DNA from: Elusimicrobiota bacterium
Lineage (GTDB): Bacteria; Elusimicrobiota; Elusimicrobia; UBA1565
Reading direction: 5' to 3'
NCBI GenBank assembly: GCA_003450735.1
Contig: DMEZ01000032.1
Coordinates: 12,457-76,456 of the forward strand
Length of the DNA stretch: 64,000 nt
In this document: positions 1 through 7,923 of the stretch, one piece after another
Numbering within the stretch: position 1 is the first letter of the stretch
Layout: every line of letters starts with the position of its first letter
The notes under the pieces: generated by a model
What the model was told of the DNA's origin: nothing
Databases searched by the model: none
Seen by the model: only the letters and a program-made list of their open reading frames with translations
Position numbers and translations under genes: made by a program

Positions 1-283
1 GGCCTTCCGCGTCGCCCTCCGCGCCCGAGGCCGCGGCCGCGGGGCGCAGAACCGGACGAGCGAAGGCCGCGACGAGCAGGGCCACGGCCAGGCAGCGAGC
101 GAGCAGCAGCAGCCACTGGCGCAGGCGCGTGGCGGGCAGGGCCCGCAGGTAGGCCGCGCGCAGGAGCTCCAGGCTGCTGAAGCGGATCCGGCGCGCCCGG
201 CGCAGGAAGAGGAGGTGGAGCAGGATAGGAACGCCCGCGAGCGGAAGAGCCCAGAGGACGCCCGGCTCCAGGAACGTCAGCAT
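1..283 (-). CDS. BatA-type N-terminal membrane protein, partial
   Basis: The gene continues beyond the window's left edge; only about 94 N-terminal residues are visible. They begin MLTFLEPGVLWAL and contain a hydrophobic segment, a basic LFLRRARRIRFSSLELL stretch, and a second hydrophobic segment ending in AFARP. This is the usual pattern of the BatA / aerotolerance-regulator N-terminal domain: two membrane helices joined by a short basic loop. The ATG overlaps the TGA of the DUF58 gene (ATGCTGA), which implies translational coupling. With the MoxR and DUF58 genes upstream it forms the common MoxR-DUF58-BatA arrangement, whose role in the envelope or in stress is poorly defined. The rest of the protein cannot be judged. 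Confidence 0.75.
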   Translation of the reverse strand, partial: MLTFLEPGVLWALPLAGVPILLHLLFLRRARRIRFSSLELLRAAYLRALPATRLRQWLLLLARCLAVALLVAAFARPVLRPAAAASGAEGDAEG

Positions 284-1167
284 CGCCGCAGGCCCGTCGC
301 GGCGAGGAACCGGGAGAGCGTGTCCTCCCAGGGAGTGTCCGTGTAGAAGGCCGCGTAGCGGATGCCGGAGCCCTCGAACGAGGCCTGGTAGAGCTTCTGC
401 TGCCGCTGGAAGAGGTCCCGATAGGCCGGCCGGAGCAGGGAGGCCTCGCAGCGCAGGCGGGACGAGTCTTCCAGGGACTCAAAGAGGACCGGGCCCTCGT
501 AATCCAAGTCCCGCTCGCAGGGATCGAGCACCTGCAGGACGAAGACCTCGTGGCGCCTCGCCCGGAAGGCCTTGATGAGGGCCAAAATGGAGCGGGCGTC
601 CCCCAGCAGGTCGGACACCAGGAAGACGAGGGAGCGTCGAGCGAGGCGGGCCGCCGCCCGGCGGAGCACCGGGGCGAGGTCGGTCTCGCCGGCGGGGCCC
701 GCCTTCGCGAGGGCCTCGTCCATGAGCTCGAGGTGCCCGAGGCCGCGGTGGGGGGCGAGGTAGGAGCGCTCCGCCGTGTCGAAGGTCAGCAGCCCCGCCG
801 CGTCGCCCTCGGCGAGCACGAGGTAGGCGAGGGCCATCGTGAGGCGGCAGGCGGACTCCCACTTCGGCGCCCGGGCGCCCGCGGCGAAGCCCATCGAGCC
901 GGAGGCGTCGAGGAGCAGGGTGGCCTTGAGGCTCTTCTCCTCCTGGTACTCCTTGACGAAGAAGCGCTCCTTGCGCGCGTAGACCTTCCAGTCCAGGCGC
1001 TTGAGCTCGTCGCCCGGGACGTACTGCCGGTGCTGGGCGAACTCCTGGGCGAAGCCCCGGCGGAGGCTCCGATGGCGGCCGGCGAGGTGGCCCTCGGCGA
1101 GGTGGCGGCGGACGTCGAATCGGAGGTTCTTGAGCTTGGCCAGCGCGACGGCGTCGAGATAGCGCAT
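277..1167 (-). CDS. DUF58 / von Willebrand factor A-like protein
   Basis: The protein has 296 residues. The N-terminal part carries the DUF58 signature: RRGFAQEFAQHRQYVPGDE, then RLDWKVYAR and FFVKEYQEE. It is followed by a vWA-like fold with a metal-site motif DASGSMGF near residue 87. Such proteins pair with MoxR AAA+ ATPases and BatA-like membrane proteins, and are thought to help assemble or activate metal-dependent complexes; the exact client is unknown. The ATG lies 4 bases after the MoxR stop and the gene end overlaps the BatA-like start, so the three genes look like one transcript. The family assignment is firm and the function is inferred from context. Confidence 0.9.
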   Translation of the reverse strand: MRYLDAVALAKLKNLRFDVRRHLAEGHLAGRHRSLRRGFAQEFAQHRQYVPGDELKRLDWKVYARKERFFVKEYQEEKSLKATLLLDASGSMGFAAGARAPKWESACRLTMALAYLVLAEGDAAGLLTFDTAERSYLAPHRGLGHLELMDEALAKAGPAGETDLAPVLRRAAARLARRSLVFLVSDLLGDARSILALIKAFRARRHEVFVLQVLDPCERDLDYEGPVLFESLEDSSRLRCEASLLRPAYRDLFQRQQKLYQASFEGSGIRYAAFYTDTPWEDTLSRFLAATGLRRC

Positions 1168-1171
1168 GCGG

Positions 1172-2161
<990 letters not shown>

Positions 2162-2197
2162 GGCGTACAAGTTACTAAATTTGACATAATCCGCGCG

Positions 2198-2824
2198 ATG
2201 GGATTCCTATACCAAATGAAGGCGTACCTGTTCTCGGGCGGCTTCACGCTCCTGCCCCTGATCCTGCTCTCGGTCTATTCCTTGGCCCTGGTCTGGGAGC
2301 GCTGGCGCTTCTACAGCAGGTCCATCGCGGGCCTGCCCCGCTTCATCGAGCGCCTGCGCGCGATGGTGGACGCCGGCAACCTCAAGGAGGCGCTGGCCCT
2401 CTGCAAGCAGTATCCGGGCCTCGCCTCGCAGGTGGTGCACGCCGCGCTGGTCGGGCCGGTCGGCAAGGAGGAAAGGATGAACGCGGTCGAGCGGGCCATC
2501 GGCCGCCAGACGGCCCTCCTCGAGGAGCGCCTGTCCGCCCTGGGCACCATCGGCAGCACCGCTCCCTTCATCGGCCTCTTCGGCACGGTGCTCGGCGTCA
2601 TGCGGGCCTTCAAGGACCTCGCGCACGCGACCGGGGCCGGCCCCGGCGTGGTCGCGGTCGGCATCTCGGAGGCCCTCATCGCCACGGCGGCGGGCATCTT
2701 CGTGGCCATCCCCGCCATCGTGGCCTACAACGTGTTCACGACCAAGGCCAACCGCTTCGCCGACGAGATGCGCTGGCTCACCGAGGAGATCCTCGACCAC
2801 CTGACGGAAAAGGCCGCCAAGTGA
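2198..2824 (+). CDS. exbB: ExbB/TolQ-family proton channel subunit
   Basis: The protein has 208 residues with a MotA/TolQ/ExbB domain. A membrane helix lies near residues 14-34 and two more near 115-135 and 150-175, including the conserved GTIGSTAPFIGLFGTVLGV and the helix SEALIATAAGIFVAIPAIVAYN. ExbB/TolQ pentamers conduct protons across the inner membrane to energise TonB- or TolA-type proteins. The next two genes encode the ExbD-like and TonB-like partners with GTGA and TTGA overlaps, so this is a complete energy-transducing operon. Whether it is Ton or Tol in function is not settled: no TolB or Pal gene is present here. The ATG follows a CATAAT -10-like element (2185-2190) by only 7 bases. 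Confidence 0.9.
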   Translation: MGFLYQMKAYLFSGGFTLLPLILLSVYSLALVWERWRFYSRSIAGLPRFIERLRAMVDAGNLKEALALCKQYPGLASQVVHAALVGPVGKEERMNAVERAIGRQTALLEERLSALGTIGSTAPFIGLFGTVLGVMRAFKDLAHATGAGPGVVAVGISEALIATAAGIFVAIPAIVAYNVFTTKANRFADEMRWLTEEILDHLTEKAAK

Positions 2825-3225
2825 TCCACAAGGTCCAGCGCCGGCGCATCGTGGCGGAGATGAACCTGATCCCGCTCATCGACGTCTCGCTGATCCTCGT
2901 CATCATCTTCATGATCCTCACGCCGGTCCTCGTGCAGTCCCAGCTCACGGTGCGCCTGCCCTCCTCGACGGCGGGCACGCCGGTGCCGGTGGAGTCCACC
3001 GTCCGGGTGCAGATCTCCCGGGAGGGCCGCACCACCCTGAACGGACGCAACGTGCGCCCCGACCGCCTCGAGCGGGAGCTGACCCTCCTGCTCTCGGGCG
3101 CCTCGAGCAAGACCCTGCTGGTGCAGGCCGACCGCTCGACGGAGGTGGAGAAGGTCGTGAAGGTGCTCGACATCGCCAAACGGCTCGGGGTCGGCAAGCT
3201 CGGCATCGCCGTCGTGCCCGATTGA
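2821..3225 (+). CDS. exbD: ExbD/TolR-family protein
   Basis: The protein has 134 residues with a single membrane helix near residues 19-38 (PLIDVSLILVIIFMILTP). The helix contains the conserved Asp of PLIDV, which is required for proton movement in ExbD/TolR. A periplasmic domain follows. The GTG start overlaps the exbB stop (GTGA). It acts with the upstream ExbB-like channel and the downstream TonB-like protein. The TolR/ExbD distinction cannot be made from sequence alone. Confidence 0.9.
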   Translation: MIHKVQRRRIVAEMNLIPLIDVSLILVIIFMILTPVLVQSQLTVRLPSSTAGTPVPVESTVRVQISREGRTTLNGRNVRPDRLERELTLLLSGASSKTLLVQADRSTEVEKVVKVLDIAKRLGVGKLGIAVVPD

Positions 3226-3935
3226 CCGTGACCGGGACCCTGCGCCCCTACCTGACCTACTCCGCCGCGTGCCACGCCCTGCTGGTGGTTTTGGGCTTCG
3301 CCCTGGTCCAGTCCAAGCTGGCCAAGCCGGAGCAGGTGTACCGCATCGACTTCATCGGGGCGACCGCGGGGACCATCCTGAACCGGGAGAAGGAGGCGGG
3401 GAGCAAGCCGGCGCCGGCTCCCGCCGTCCAGGCGGAGCCCGCTCGGCGCCCCGCGGCGCAGAAAGACCCCGACGCGTTCAATCTGGGCAAGGTCCACAAG
3501 CCGCTCCCCCGTCCGAGCGTCCTCGACAGCTACGACCTGAACAAGCCCGTTTCGAAGGCCCCGCCGGCCGGCCCCGCCGCGAAAGCCGTCGAAGCCCCGC
3601 CCGGCCCATCCGGTCCGCCGGGGGAGGGTTCCGGACCGACGGTGTCGGCCGACATGCCGAATTTCCCCTACCCCTGGTACCTGACGGCCATGCGCTCGTC
3701 TTTGTGGGACAAGTGGTCGTCTAGGATGCAGGGCCTGGAGGGCGAGTGCGGGATCGTCTTCACCGTCCTGCGCGACGGCGCCGTCGTCGACCTCAACATC
3801 GAGGACAGCTCCGGCGACGGGGGCTTCGACTACGCCGCCATCAGCGCCGTGCGGGAGGCGGCCCCGTTCGCGCCCCTGCCGAGGGAGTTCGAGGAGTCGT
3901 TCCTGAAGGTGCACGTGAAGTTCAGATCCAGCTGA
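3222..3935 (+). CDS. TonB/TolA-type energy-transducing protein
   Basis: The protein has about 237 residues. It has an N-terminal membrane anchor (residues about 10-28), a Pro/Ala/Lys-rich periplasmic spacer to about residue 140, and a C-terminal TonB-like domain with WYLTAMRSSLWDKW, a GIVFTVLRDGAVVDL strand, and AISAVREAAPFAPLP. This is the standard TonB/TolA C-terminal layout, which contacts outer-membrane receptors or the Tol system. The TTG start at 3222 overlaps the exbD stop; a GTG at 3228 is an alternative two codons later. No TonB-dependent receptor gene is present in the window. Confidence 0.82.
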   Translation: MTVTGTLRPYLTYSAACHALLVVLGFALVQSKLAKPEQVYRIDFIGATAGTILNREKEAGSKPAPAPAVQAEPARRPAAQKDPDAFNLGKVHKPLPRPSVLDSYDLNKPVSKAPPAGPAAKAVEAPPGPSGPPGEGSGPTVSADMPNFPYPWYLTAMRSSLWDKWSSRMQGLEGECGIVFTVLRDGAVVDLNIEDSSGDGGFDYAAISAVREAAPFAPLPREFEESFLKVHVKFRSS

Positions 3936-3946
3936 GAGGAGCCGCC

Positions 3947-4099
3947 ATGGCCAACGAATCGTGCGCGAAGTGCTGCAAGAGGCTCGCCGGGATCAAGCGC
4001 TGGTTCCAATGCGCGAAGTGCGGAGCCTGGTTCTGCCCGAGCTGCATGGACCGGTTCTGCCTGTTCTGCAAAGGGGCGGTCGAAGAGAAAGCCCACTGA
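3947..4099 (+). CDS. 50-residue cysteine-rich zinc-binding protein
   Basis: This is a short gene of 50 residues that starts at ATG 3947 after a GAGAGGA Shine-Dalgarno sequence overlapping the TonB-like stop. Nine cysteines include four CxxC pairs (C6/C9, C22/C25, C30/C33, C38/C41), a spacing that could hold two zinc ions in a RING/FYVE-like or double zinc-ribbon fold. No function is recognised. It could be a small regulatory or assembly factor for the ExbBD-TonB operon, of which it looks like the last gene. Confidence 0.7.
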   Translation: MANESCAKCCKRLAGIKRWFQCAKCGAWFCPSCMDRFCLFCKGAVEEKAH

Positions 4100-4101
4100 G
4101 T

Positions 4102-4131
4102 TTGTCAGGGCCGCGGGGAAAAAGCTACACT
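4102..4131 (+). promoter_or_regulatory. Sigma-70-type promoter of tRNA-Ser copy 1
   Basis: The -35 TTGTCA (4102-4107) and -10 TACACT (4126-4131) are separated by 18 bp, placing transcription start near 4138, about 18 bases before the tRNA. It is better matched than anything directly upstream of the second tRNA copy. Confidence 0.6.
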
Positions 4132-4155
4132 CCATCCCCGCAGCCATCGATCTTT

Positions 4156-4246
4156 GGAGAGGTGGGTGAGCGGCTGAAACCGACGGTTTGCTAAACCGTT
4201 GTACTGGTGTAAACCGGTACCGAGGGTTCGAATCCCTCCCTCTCCG
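4156..4246 (+). tRNA. tRNA-Ser(GCT), copy 1
   Basis: The gene is 91 nt. The acceptor stem GGAGAGG (4156-4162) pairs with CCTCTCC (4239-4245), and the discriminator is G4246. The anticodon loop TTGCTAA gives anticodon GCT, read for AGC/AGU serine codons. There is a long class-II variable arm (GTACTGG...CCGGTACC) and a T-loop GGTTCGAATCC. CCA is not encoded. The sequence is identical to the second copy. Confidence 0.95.
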
Positions 4247-4254
4247 AACTTTTC

Positions 4255-4303
4255 TTGAAGCTCACCGAAGACCCGGGAGTCCGCCCCGAGAAGCTGGCCG
4301 CCC
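4255..4303 (+). pseudogene. Truncated 5' fragment of ArfB-like gene
   Basis: The first 16 codons of the ArfB-like gene at 6923 are repeated here (TTG start, MKLTEDPGVRPEKLAA). The homology then ends and unrelated sequence follows. No GGQ domain is present, so this copy cannot work. It marks the junction created when the intervening segment was inserted or the locus was duplicated. Confidence 0.85.
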
Positions 4304-6822
4304 GAAGGCGTCGGATCACGAGAAGTACTCGTTGTCCATGCGGCTCCCGGCCCTCGTTTTTTCGCCCGATTGTTGTAATATCTGCTTGAGCACCCCATGG
4401 CGCAGACGGCTCGATGACATGGAGGTGAAGCTCCTATGGACCCCGACACGGATCTCCCCGCACCCCTTCCAAACGGGCATCCCGCCTCCAGCGACGTGAG
4501 GACCGAGGAGGAACTCCGCGAGAGTGTGCATGGGTTCCGCGGGAAGCTGGAGAGCACGCTATCTCCCCAAGGCGACATCGGGAGTCTGTCACTGGCCGAC
4601 ATCATCGACGCCGACGCGGTTCAGAAGCTGATGGACGGCTTCCATGAGCTCGCCCGCATCCCCATGGCCATCATAGACGTTGACGGCAATGTCCTGGTGG
4701 GCGTGGGCTGGCAAGACATCTGCACGAAATTCCATCGGTGCCATCCGAAAACCTCCCGCAACTGCGTGGAGAGCGACACCAAGCTGTCGGCCGGCGTGGC
4801 GCTCGGCGAATACCGGCTCTACAAGTGCAAGAACAACCTGTGGGACGTGGCCACTCCCATCGTAGTAGACGGCAGGCACGTGGGCAACGTCTTCTCCGGT
4901 CAGTTCTTTTTCACGGACGAGTCGCCTGACCGCGAGCTCTTCAGGGCCCAGGCCGCGCGCTACGGCTTCCCCGAGGAGGAGTACCTCGCGGCCCTCGACC
5001 GTGTCCCGCGCTTGAGCCGCGCCCAAGTGGACACCGCCATGGGCTTCTTCATCGATCTGGCGCACAACATCTCCCAGCTGAGCTGGAGCAACATCCAGCT
5101 AGCCCGCGAGATGGCCGAGCGCGAGCGGGCCGAGGAGGCGCTGCGCCAGAGCCGGGAAGACCTGGATCGCGCCCAGGCCGTCGGGCAGATCGGCTCCTGG
5201 CGCCTTGACGTCCGCCGCGACGTCCTGACGTGGTCCGCCGAGAGCTACCGGATCTTCGGCGTGCCCAAGGGGACGCCGCAGACCTACCAAAGGTTCCTGG
5301 AGCACGTGCATCCCGACGATCGCGCCTACCTCGACGAGAAATGGAGCGCGGCCCTGCAAGGCGAGGTCTACGACATCGAGCACCGCATCCTGGTCGCCGG
5401 GCAGGTGAAGTGGGTGCGCGAGAAGGCGTACCTGGAATTCGACGGGGCGGGCGGCCTGCTAGGCGGCTTCGGGATCACCCAGGACATCACCGAGCGCAAG
5501 CGGGCGGAAGTCGAGCTGCGCAAGGCCAAGGAGGACCTCGAGGCGCGCGTCCGCGATAGGACCGCCCAGCTGAGGAGGCTGGCCTCCGAACTGACGCTGG
5601 CGGAGCAGCGCGAGCGGCGCAGGCTGGCCGAAGTCCTGCACGACCATATCCAGCAGCTCCTGGTCGGCGCCAGGCTGCGCCTCGCCGCGCTTTGCGACTC
5701 GCGGGACAGGGGCGCGCATAAGGACGCCAAGGAGGTGGAGAAGCTCATCTCCGACGCCATCGACGCCTCGCGCTCGCTGACCTCCGAGCTGAACCCGCCG
5801 ATCCTGCTTCAATCCGGCCTCGGCGCGGCGTTGGGCTGGCTTGCGCACTGGATGAAGGAGAAGCATGGGCTGAGCGTCGATGTCCGGGCCGACTCGGGCG
5901 CCGTGCTCAAGGAGGAGGACGTTTCGACCCTCTTGTTCCAGTCCACGCGCGAGATCCTCTTCAACGTCGTCAAGCACGCGAAGGTGCGGTCGGCCCGGGT
6001 GGACATGGGGCGCATCGGCGGCAGGATCGTAGTGGTCGTCTCGGACGATGGAACGGGTTTCGATCCGGCGGTCCTCGATCCCGAGCACTCCTCCGGAGGC
6101 CTCGGGCTCTTCAGAATACGCGAGCGCCTCGCCCTGCTCGGGGGGACGATGGAGGTCTCCAGCTCCCCCGGCCGGGGAAGCCAGTTCACGCTGTCGGTCC
6201 CTCACGAGGAGCGCGATGAGGCTCCGGCCGCTCCCGTAGAGACGGCGCTGCCCAGGCCGGTGAAGCCGCCGCGCGGCGCGAGGATACGCGTCCTTCTCGC
6301 CGACGACCATGCCGTCATGCGCCAAGGCCTCGCCTCCCTGCTCGGCCACGAGCCGGACATCGACATCGTCGGCATGGCGGTCGATGGGAAGGAGGCCCTG
6401 GATATCGCCCGCAAGCTCCTGCCGGACGTGGTGGTCATGGACGTCAGCATGCCCAAGCTGCACGGCATGGAGGCCACCCGGATCATCCATGCCGAGCTCC
6501 CCAAGACCAAAGTGATAGGGCTGTCCATGTTCGAGGAGCATGACCTGACCGACAAGATGCTGGAAGCCGGCGCGGCGTTCTACCTCAGCAAGAGCGGCCC
6601 TTCGCAGGATATCGTCCGCGCGATCCGCGCCTGCATGCAGCGGAGCTCCCGGCCGAAGGCGGGGGGGAAGGCGGGCAGGAAGCGGCGGCCCGGCAAGCGC
6701 TGAGCAGTCAGGCAGTTTGAAGCGGCACGCCGGCCGAAAACGGGCACTTTGTCCGGGCTGATTCCGCAGAGGCCCGGAGTGGCATTTGAAGAAGTGCTTA
6801 TACTACAATGGTTTTCGATCGC
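4304..6822 (+). mobile_element. Possible inserted segment between tRNA-Ser repeats
   Basis: About 2.5 kb of unique sequence lies between two 149-bp direct repeats that contain tRNA-Ser. The only gene is the PocR-PAS-kinase-receiver protein. There is no integrase, transposase or terminal inverted repeat, so if this was a tRNA-targeted element, its recombinase was supplied elsewhere or has been lost. A tandem duplication followed by deletion, or a recombination event involving another tRNA-linked copy, would give the same pattern. The gene uses ATA and AGA codons that are scarce in its neighbours, weakly supporting foreign origin. Confidence 0.4.
4436..6703 (+). CDS. PocR-PAS sensor kinase fused to receiver domain
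   Basis: The protein has 755 residues. The domains in order are a PocR ligand-sensing domain (about 52-215, with cysteine/histidine-rich CTKFHRCHPKTSRNC), a PAS domain (245-352), a short coiled coil, a NarL-type HisKA_3 region with phosphorylatable His in EVLHDHIQQ (H402), a HATPase (about 500-590; DDGTGFD, GGLGLF), and a C-terminal receiver (616-735; D669 in VVMDVSMPK, K719). The receiver resembles NarL/LuxR-type regulators, but the DNA-binding HTH is absent and replaced by a basic Lys/Arg/Gly tail. It is probably a soluble hybrid kinase that signals to another regulator. The start follows a strong GGAGGTGA ribosome site (4421-4428). It is the only gene between the two tRNA-Ser repeats. Confidence 0.9.
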   Translation: MDPDTDLPAPLPNGHPASSDVRTEEELRESVHGFRGKLESTLSPQGDIGSLSLADIIDADAVQKLMDGFHELARIPMAIIDVDGNVLVGVGWQDICTKFHRCHPKTSRNCVESDTKLSAGVALGEYRLYKCKNNLWDVATPIVVDGRHVGNVFSGQFFFTDESPDRELFRAQAARYGFPEEEYLAALDRVPRLSRAQVDTAMGFFIDLAHNISQLSWSNIQLAREMAERERAEEALRQSREDLDRAQAVGQIGSWRLDVRRDVLTWSAESYRIFGVPKGTPQTYQRFLEHVHPDDRAYLDEKWSAALQGEVYDIEHRILVAGQVKWVREKAYLEFDGAGGLLGGFGITQDITERKRAEVELRKAKEDLEARVRDRTAQLRRLASELTLAEQRERRRLAEVLHDHIQQLLVGARLRLAALCDSRDRGAHKDAKEVEKLISDAIDASRSLTSELNPPILLQSGLGAALGWLAHWMKEKHGLSVDVRADSGAVLKEEDVSTLLFQSTREILFNVVKHAKVRSARVDMGRIGGRIVVVVSDDGTGFDPAVLDPEHSSGGLGLFRIRERLALLGGTMEVSSSPGRGSQFTLSVPHEERDEAPAAPVETALPRPVKPPRGARIRVLLADDHAVMRQGLASLLGHEPDIDIVGMAVDGKEALDIARKLLPDVVVMDVSMPKLHGMEATRIIHAELPKTKVIGLSMFEEHDLTDKMLEAGAAFYLSKSGPSQDIVRAIRACMQRSSRPKAGGKAGRKRRPGKR

Positions 6823-6971
6823 TGGAGAGGTGGGTGAGCGGCTGAAACCGACGGTTTGCTAAACCGTTGTACTGGTGTAAACCGGTACCGAGGGTTCGAA
6901 TCCCTCCCTCTCCGAACTTTTCTTGAAGCTCACCGAAGACCCGGGAGTCCGCCCCGAGAAGCTGGCCGCCC
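6823..6971 (+). repeat. 149-bp direct repeat, right copy
   Basis: This is the same 149 bases as 4155-4303, shifted by exactly 2,668 bp. It continues without a break into the intact ArfB-like gene, so it appears to represent the original right side of the tRNA-Ser locus. Confidence 0.95.
6824..6914 (+). tRNA. tRNA-Ser(GCT), copy 2
   Basis: It is identical to copy 1 in all 91 bases: acceptor GGAGAGG/CCTCTCC, anticodon GCT, long variable arm, no encoded CCA. Upstream there is a TATACTACAAT -10-like stretch (6799-6809) but no good -35 at the right distance, unlike copy 1. The ArfB-like gene begins 8 bases after the tRNA 3' end. Confidence 0.95.
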
Positions 6972-7300
6972 TGCGCGAGCGCATCGCGCGCCTGCGCATC
7001 GACCTCGCGAAGGTGGAGGAGACCTTCACGAGGGGCGGCGGGAAGGGGGGCCAGAAGATCAACAAGACCGCCAACCGCGTCGTCCTGCGCTACCAGCCCT
7101 TAAGGCTGGTGGTCGCCTGCCAGCGCGAGCGCAAGCGCGCCCTCAACCGCTTCCTGGCCTTGCGCGAGCTCGTCGATGAGATCGAGCTGCGCATCTCGCC
7201 TGAGACCTCCGAGCGCCTGAAAGAAGCCGCCAGGCTCAGGAAGCGGAAGGCCCGCCATGCCGAGCGGGCCTCCGCGAAGTACGGCGATCCGTCGATCTAG
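6923..7300 (+). CDS. ArfB/MTRFR-like peptidyl-tRNA hydrolase (GGQ protein)
   Basis: The protein has 125 residues: a short RF-1-type domain with the catalytic GGQ loop (FTRGGGKGGQKINKTANRV) and a basic C-terminal tail (RLRKRKARHAERASAKYG). This layout matches codon-independent release factors of the ArfB / C12orf65 (MTRFR) type, which free stalled ribosomes by hydrolysing peptidyl-tRNA. It lacks the stop-codon recognition domains of RF1/RF2. The TTG start is only 8 bases from the tRNA-Ser 3' end, with no Shine-Dalgarno sequence; a GTG about 30 codons later, just before the GGQ domain, is an alternative. It is probably co-transcribed with the tRNA. Its stop overlaps the convergent bacterioferritin stop (CTAG). 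Confidence 0.85.
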   Translation: MKLTEDPGVRPEKLAALRERIARLRIDLAKVEETFTRGGGKGGQKINKTANRVVLRYQPLRLVVACQRERKRALNRFLALRELVDEIELRISPETSERLKEAARLRKRKARHAERASAKYGDPSI

Positions 7301-7827
7301 GGCTGCTTCTGCTGGGCCACGAAGCCCTTCGCCGGGGCCGCGGCATCGGGCGCCCCGCCGGTGATCTGGGCCATGTAGGCGGGCCCGAGCTCGCGGATGT
7401 GCCGGTCCACGTTCTGGAAGTAGTTGAGGTGGACCTGCTCCTCGGCCATGATCACTTCCATCAGCTTCGCGCTGATGCTGTCCTTGGCCTCGAGGCAGAC
7501 CTGCACGAACTCGTTGTAGTCCTCGATGGCCTTCTCCTCGAGGTTCACGTCGTAGTCCATGGCCTCGTCGATGCTCTGGCTCTTCTTGGTCTTCTGGCTG
7601 GGCTCGCTGACGGGCACGCCCCCGAGCTCGAAGATGCGCTCGGCGAGCATCTCGGCGTGGCGCATCTCGTCGATGGCGATGAGCTTGACCGGCGCGGCGA
7701 CGACGCCGTAGTCGGCGTCCGCGAGCGCGTAGTGCTGGGACATGTACTGCATGATGGCGGCGAGCTCGTCGGCCCGCGCCTTGTTGAGGACGTCGATGAC
7801 CTTGCTTTTCGCGTCGCCCTTCGCCAT
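7297..7827 (-). CDS. bfr: Bacterioferritin-like ferritin
   Basis: The protein has 176 residues with a four-helix ferritin-like fold. All the usual di-iron ligands of bacterioferritin are visible: Glu in ARADELAAIMQY, ExxH in IDEMRHAE, Glu in EKAIEDYNEF, and ExxH in AEEQVHLNYF. The Met after the second-helix Glu, which binds haem between subunits in bacterioferritin, is also present. The protein would oxidise and store iron as a hollow 24-mer, or protect DNA from iron. A 20-residue Ala/Pro/Gln tail is added at the C terminus. The promoter has -10 TATAAT (7863-7868, minus) and a GGAGGG ribosome site, giving a normal leader of about 30 nt. Confidence 0.82.
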   Translation of the reverse strand: MAKGDAKSKVIDVLNKARADELAAIMQYMSQHYALADADYGVVAAPVKLIAIDEMRHAEMLAERIFELGGVPVSEPSQKTKKSQSIDEAMDYDVNLEEKAIEDYNEFVQVCLEAKDSISAKLMEVIMAEEQVHLNYFQNVDRHIRELGPAYMAQITGGAPDAAAPAKGFVAQQKQP

Positions 7828-7874
7828 GTTGAAGACCCTCCGGATCGAGATTGACTGCGCGTGGGATTATAGCA

Positions 7875-7908
7875 AGAAGGCCCCGCGGTTGGACCCGCGG
7901 GGCCTTCT
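7875..7908 (-). terminator. Hairpin terminator after subtilase gene
   Basis: A perfect 14-bp stem (7875-7888 with 7895-7908) has a 6-base loop. Read on the minus strand it follows the subtilase stop by 16 bases. The U-tract is short (TTCTTG), and the TATAAT -10 of the bacterioferritin gene begins a few bases later, so terminator and next promoter are almost fused. Confidence 0.7.
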
Positions 7909-7923
7909 CTGCGGAAGGAGCCT

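Larger units (their letters stand above)
4155..4303 (+). repeat. 149-bp direct repeat, left copy
   Basis: It is identical to 6823-6971 over 149 bases. It holds the whole tRNA-Ser gene, the 8-base spacer and the first 16 codons of the ArfB-like gene. Identity stops abruptly on the right after the GGCCGCCC sequence. On the left, TCGATC at 4147-4152 also matches 6815-6820 in register, with two mismatches before the tRNA, so the duplicated segment may be slightly longer. Confidence 0.95.

Noticed and set aside
4247..4435. Integrase or attachment-site gene between the left repeat and the kinase
   Set aside because: The 130 bases after the repeat contain no frame of note, only a T-run (4357-4362) and a TAATAT element.
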